Source: Methylobacter sp. (lineage in GTDB: Bacteria; Pseudomonadota; Gammaproteobacteria; Methylococcales; Methylomonadaceae). Taken from it: a stretch of DNA of 21,111 nt. Location: positions 1 through 21,111 of the forward strand of contig JALNYY010000070.1 in assembly GCA_023229605.1 (NCBI GenBank). Reading direction: 5' to 3'. This document shows positions 20,937 to 21,111 of this stretch, one piece after another. Position numbers and translations under genes: made by a program. Below the pieces are notes generated by a model, which saw only the letters and a list, made by a program, of their open reading frames with translations, was not told the DNA's origin and searched no databases. How positions within the stretch are numbered: position 1 is the first letter of the stretch; each line of letters starts with the position of its first letter.

Positions 20937-21111
20937 CCCGTAAGACGGTTTCGCGCTAGCAAACCGTCATAGACGGAGAAAAATCAAAGAAACCGGGGAG
21001 TCGCTATTTTTGCGAAAGCTTTTATGGGCATCCCTGCCCAACAAGCGGCAAAAACTACGCGACCGCTAATGCCTGCGGCTGCCCCAGCCGTCCTGCTTCA
21101 TTCGTTGGATA
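20937..21111. other. Non-coding tail of the window
   Basis: No gene with a start, ribosome site and reasonable length is seen on either strand. It contains the hairpin at 20944-20968, a short TCGC/GCGA symmetry around TATTTTT (21001-21015) and GC-rich sequence with GGGCATCCCTGCCC. A gene on the far side of the window end may start or end just beyond. Confidence 0.5.
20944..20968. other. Hairpin downstream of the HNH-like gene
   Basis: GACGGTTT (20944-20951) pairs perfectly with AAACCGTC (20961-20968) around a 9-base loop, starting 7 bases after the stop codon. GACGG recurs at 20972. No T-run follows, so it may be a weak terminator, a 3'-end stabiliser or a repetitive extragenic element. Confidence 0.45.

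Noticed and set aside
1..21111. tRNA, rRNA, riboswitch or phage/transposase genes
   Set aside because: None of the familiar conserved stems, cloverleaf ends or catalytic motifs was recognised on either strand by eye; a covariance-model search would be needed to exclude small RNAs.

Overview
The window looks like chromosomal DNA of a gammaproteobacterium. The block accB-accC-prmA-dusB-fis-purH-purD, with aroQ directly before accB, is a classic gammaproteobacterial order, and ubiG followed by a MupP-type phosphatase and a short-chain dehydrogenase is the order known from Pseudomonas. The general look of the proteins, the E. coli-type class II fructose-bisphosphate aldolase and the intergenic repeats would fit a methanotroph-like lineage (Methylococcales). 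That last step is inference from pattern memory, because no methane-oxidation gene is present here.

Layout. Positions 1-5102 are all on the minus strand: the start of a short-chain dehydrogenase (cut by the window edge), mupP and ubiG (translationally coupled), then fba with a clear terminator, then uvrD. Positions 5240-5986 hold a small DUF2892 membrane protein (+) converging on fxsA (-), with a hairpin terminator between them. Positions 6074-9107 are a coupled plus-strand unit, cutA-dsbD-tlpA-like, for periplasmic thiol reduction and metal tolerance; this DsbD carries two copies of its N-terminal periplasmic domain. Positions 9113-9461 (-) hold a small secreted-protein gene broken by a single-base frameshift in a run of five G. 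Positions 9765-12019 are aroQ-accB-accC (shikimate pathway and acetyl-CoA carboxylase).

From 12020 on, the conserved gammaproteobacterial order is interrupted. A repeat and an AT-richer 122-residue orphan gene sit between accC and prmA. A mobile-looking repeat (13592-13720) and a three-gene unit lie between prmA and dusB: an RlmI-like methyltransferase, a 63-residue metal-binding-domain protein and a 175-residue Cys/Trp-rich membrane protein. The small two-gene pair 15042-15774 is the best candidate in the window for an undescribed system. Then come dusB-fis (overlapping start/stop), purH and purD. Two related hairpin or heptamer repeats lie immediately before the dusB and purD start codons. 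After purD, spaced by 3 bases, is an AT-rich gene for a protein with an HNH-like zinc-finger signature, followed by non-coding DNA to the window end.

Most genes are housekeeping. The accessory signals are the metal-binding pair, the orphan inserts, the repeat family, the duplicated DsbD domain and the broken secreted-protein gene. No rRNA, tRNA, CRISPR array, transposase or prophage gene was seen.
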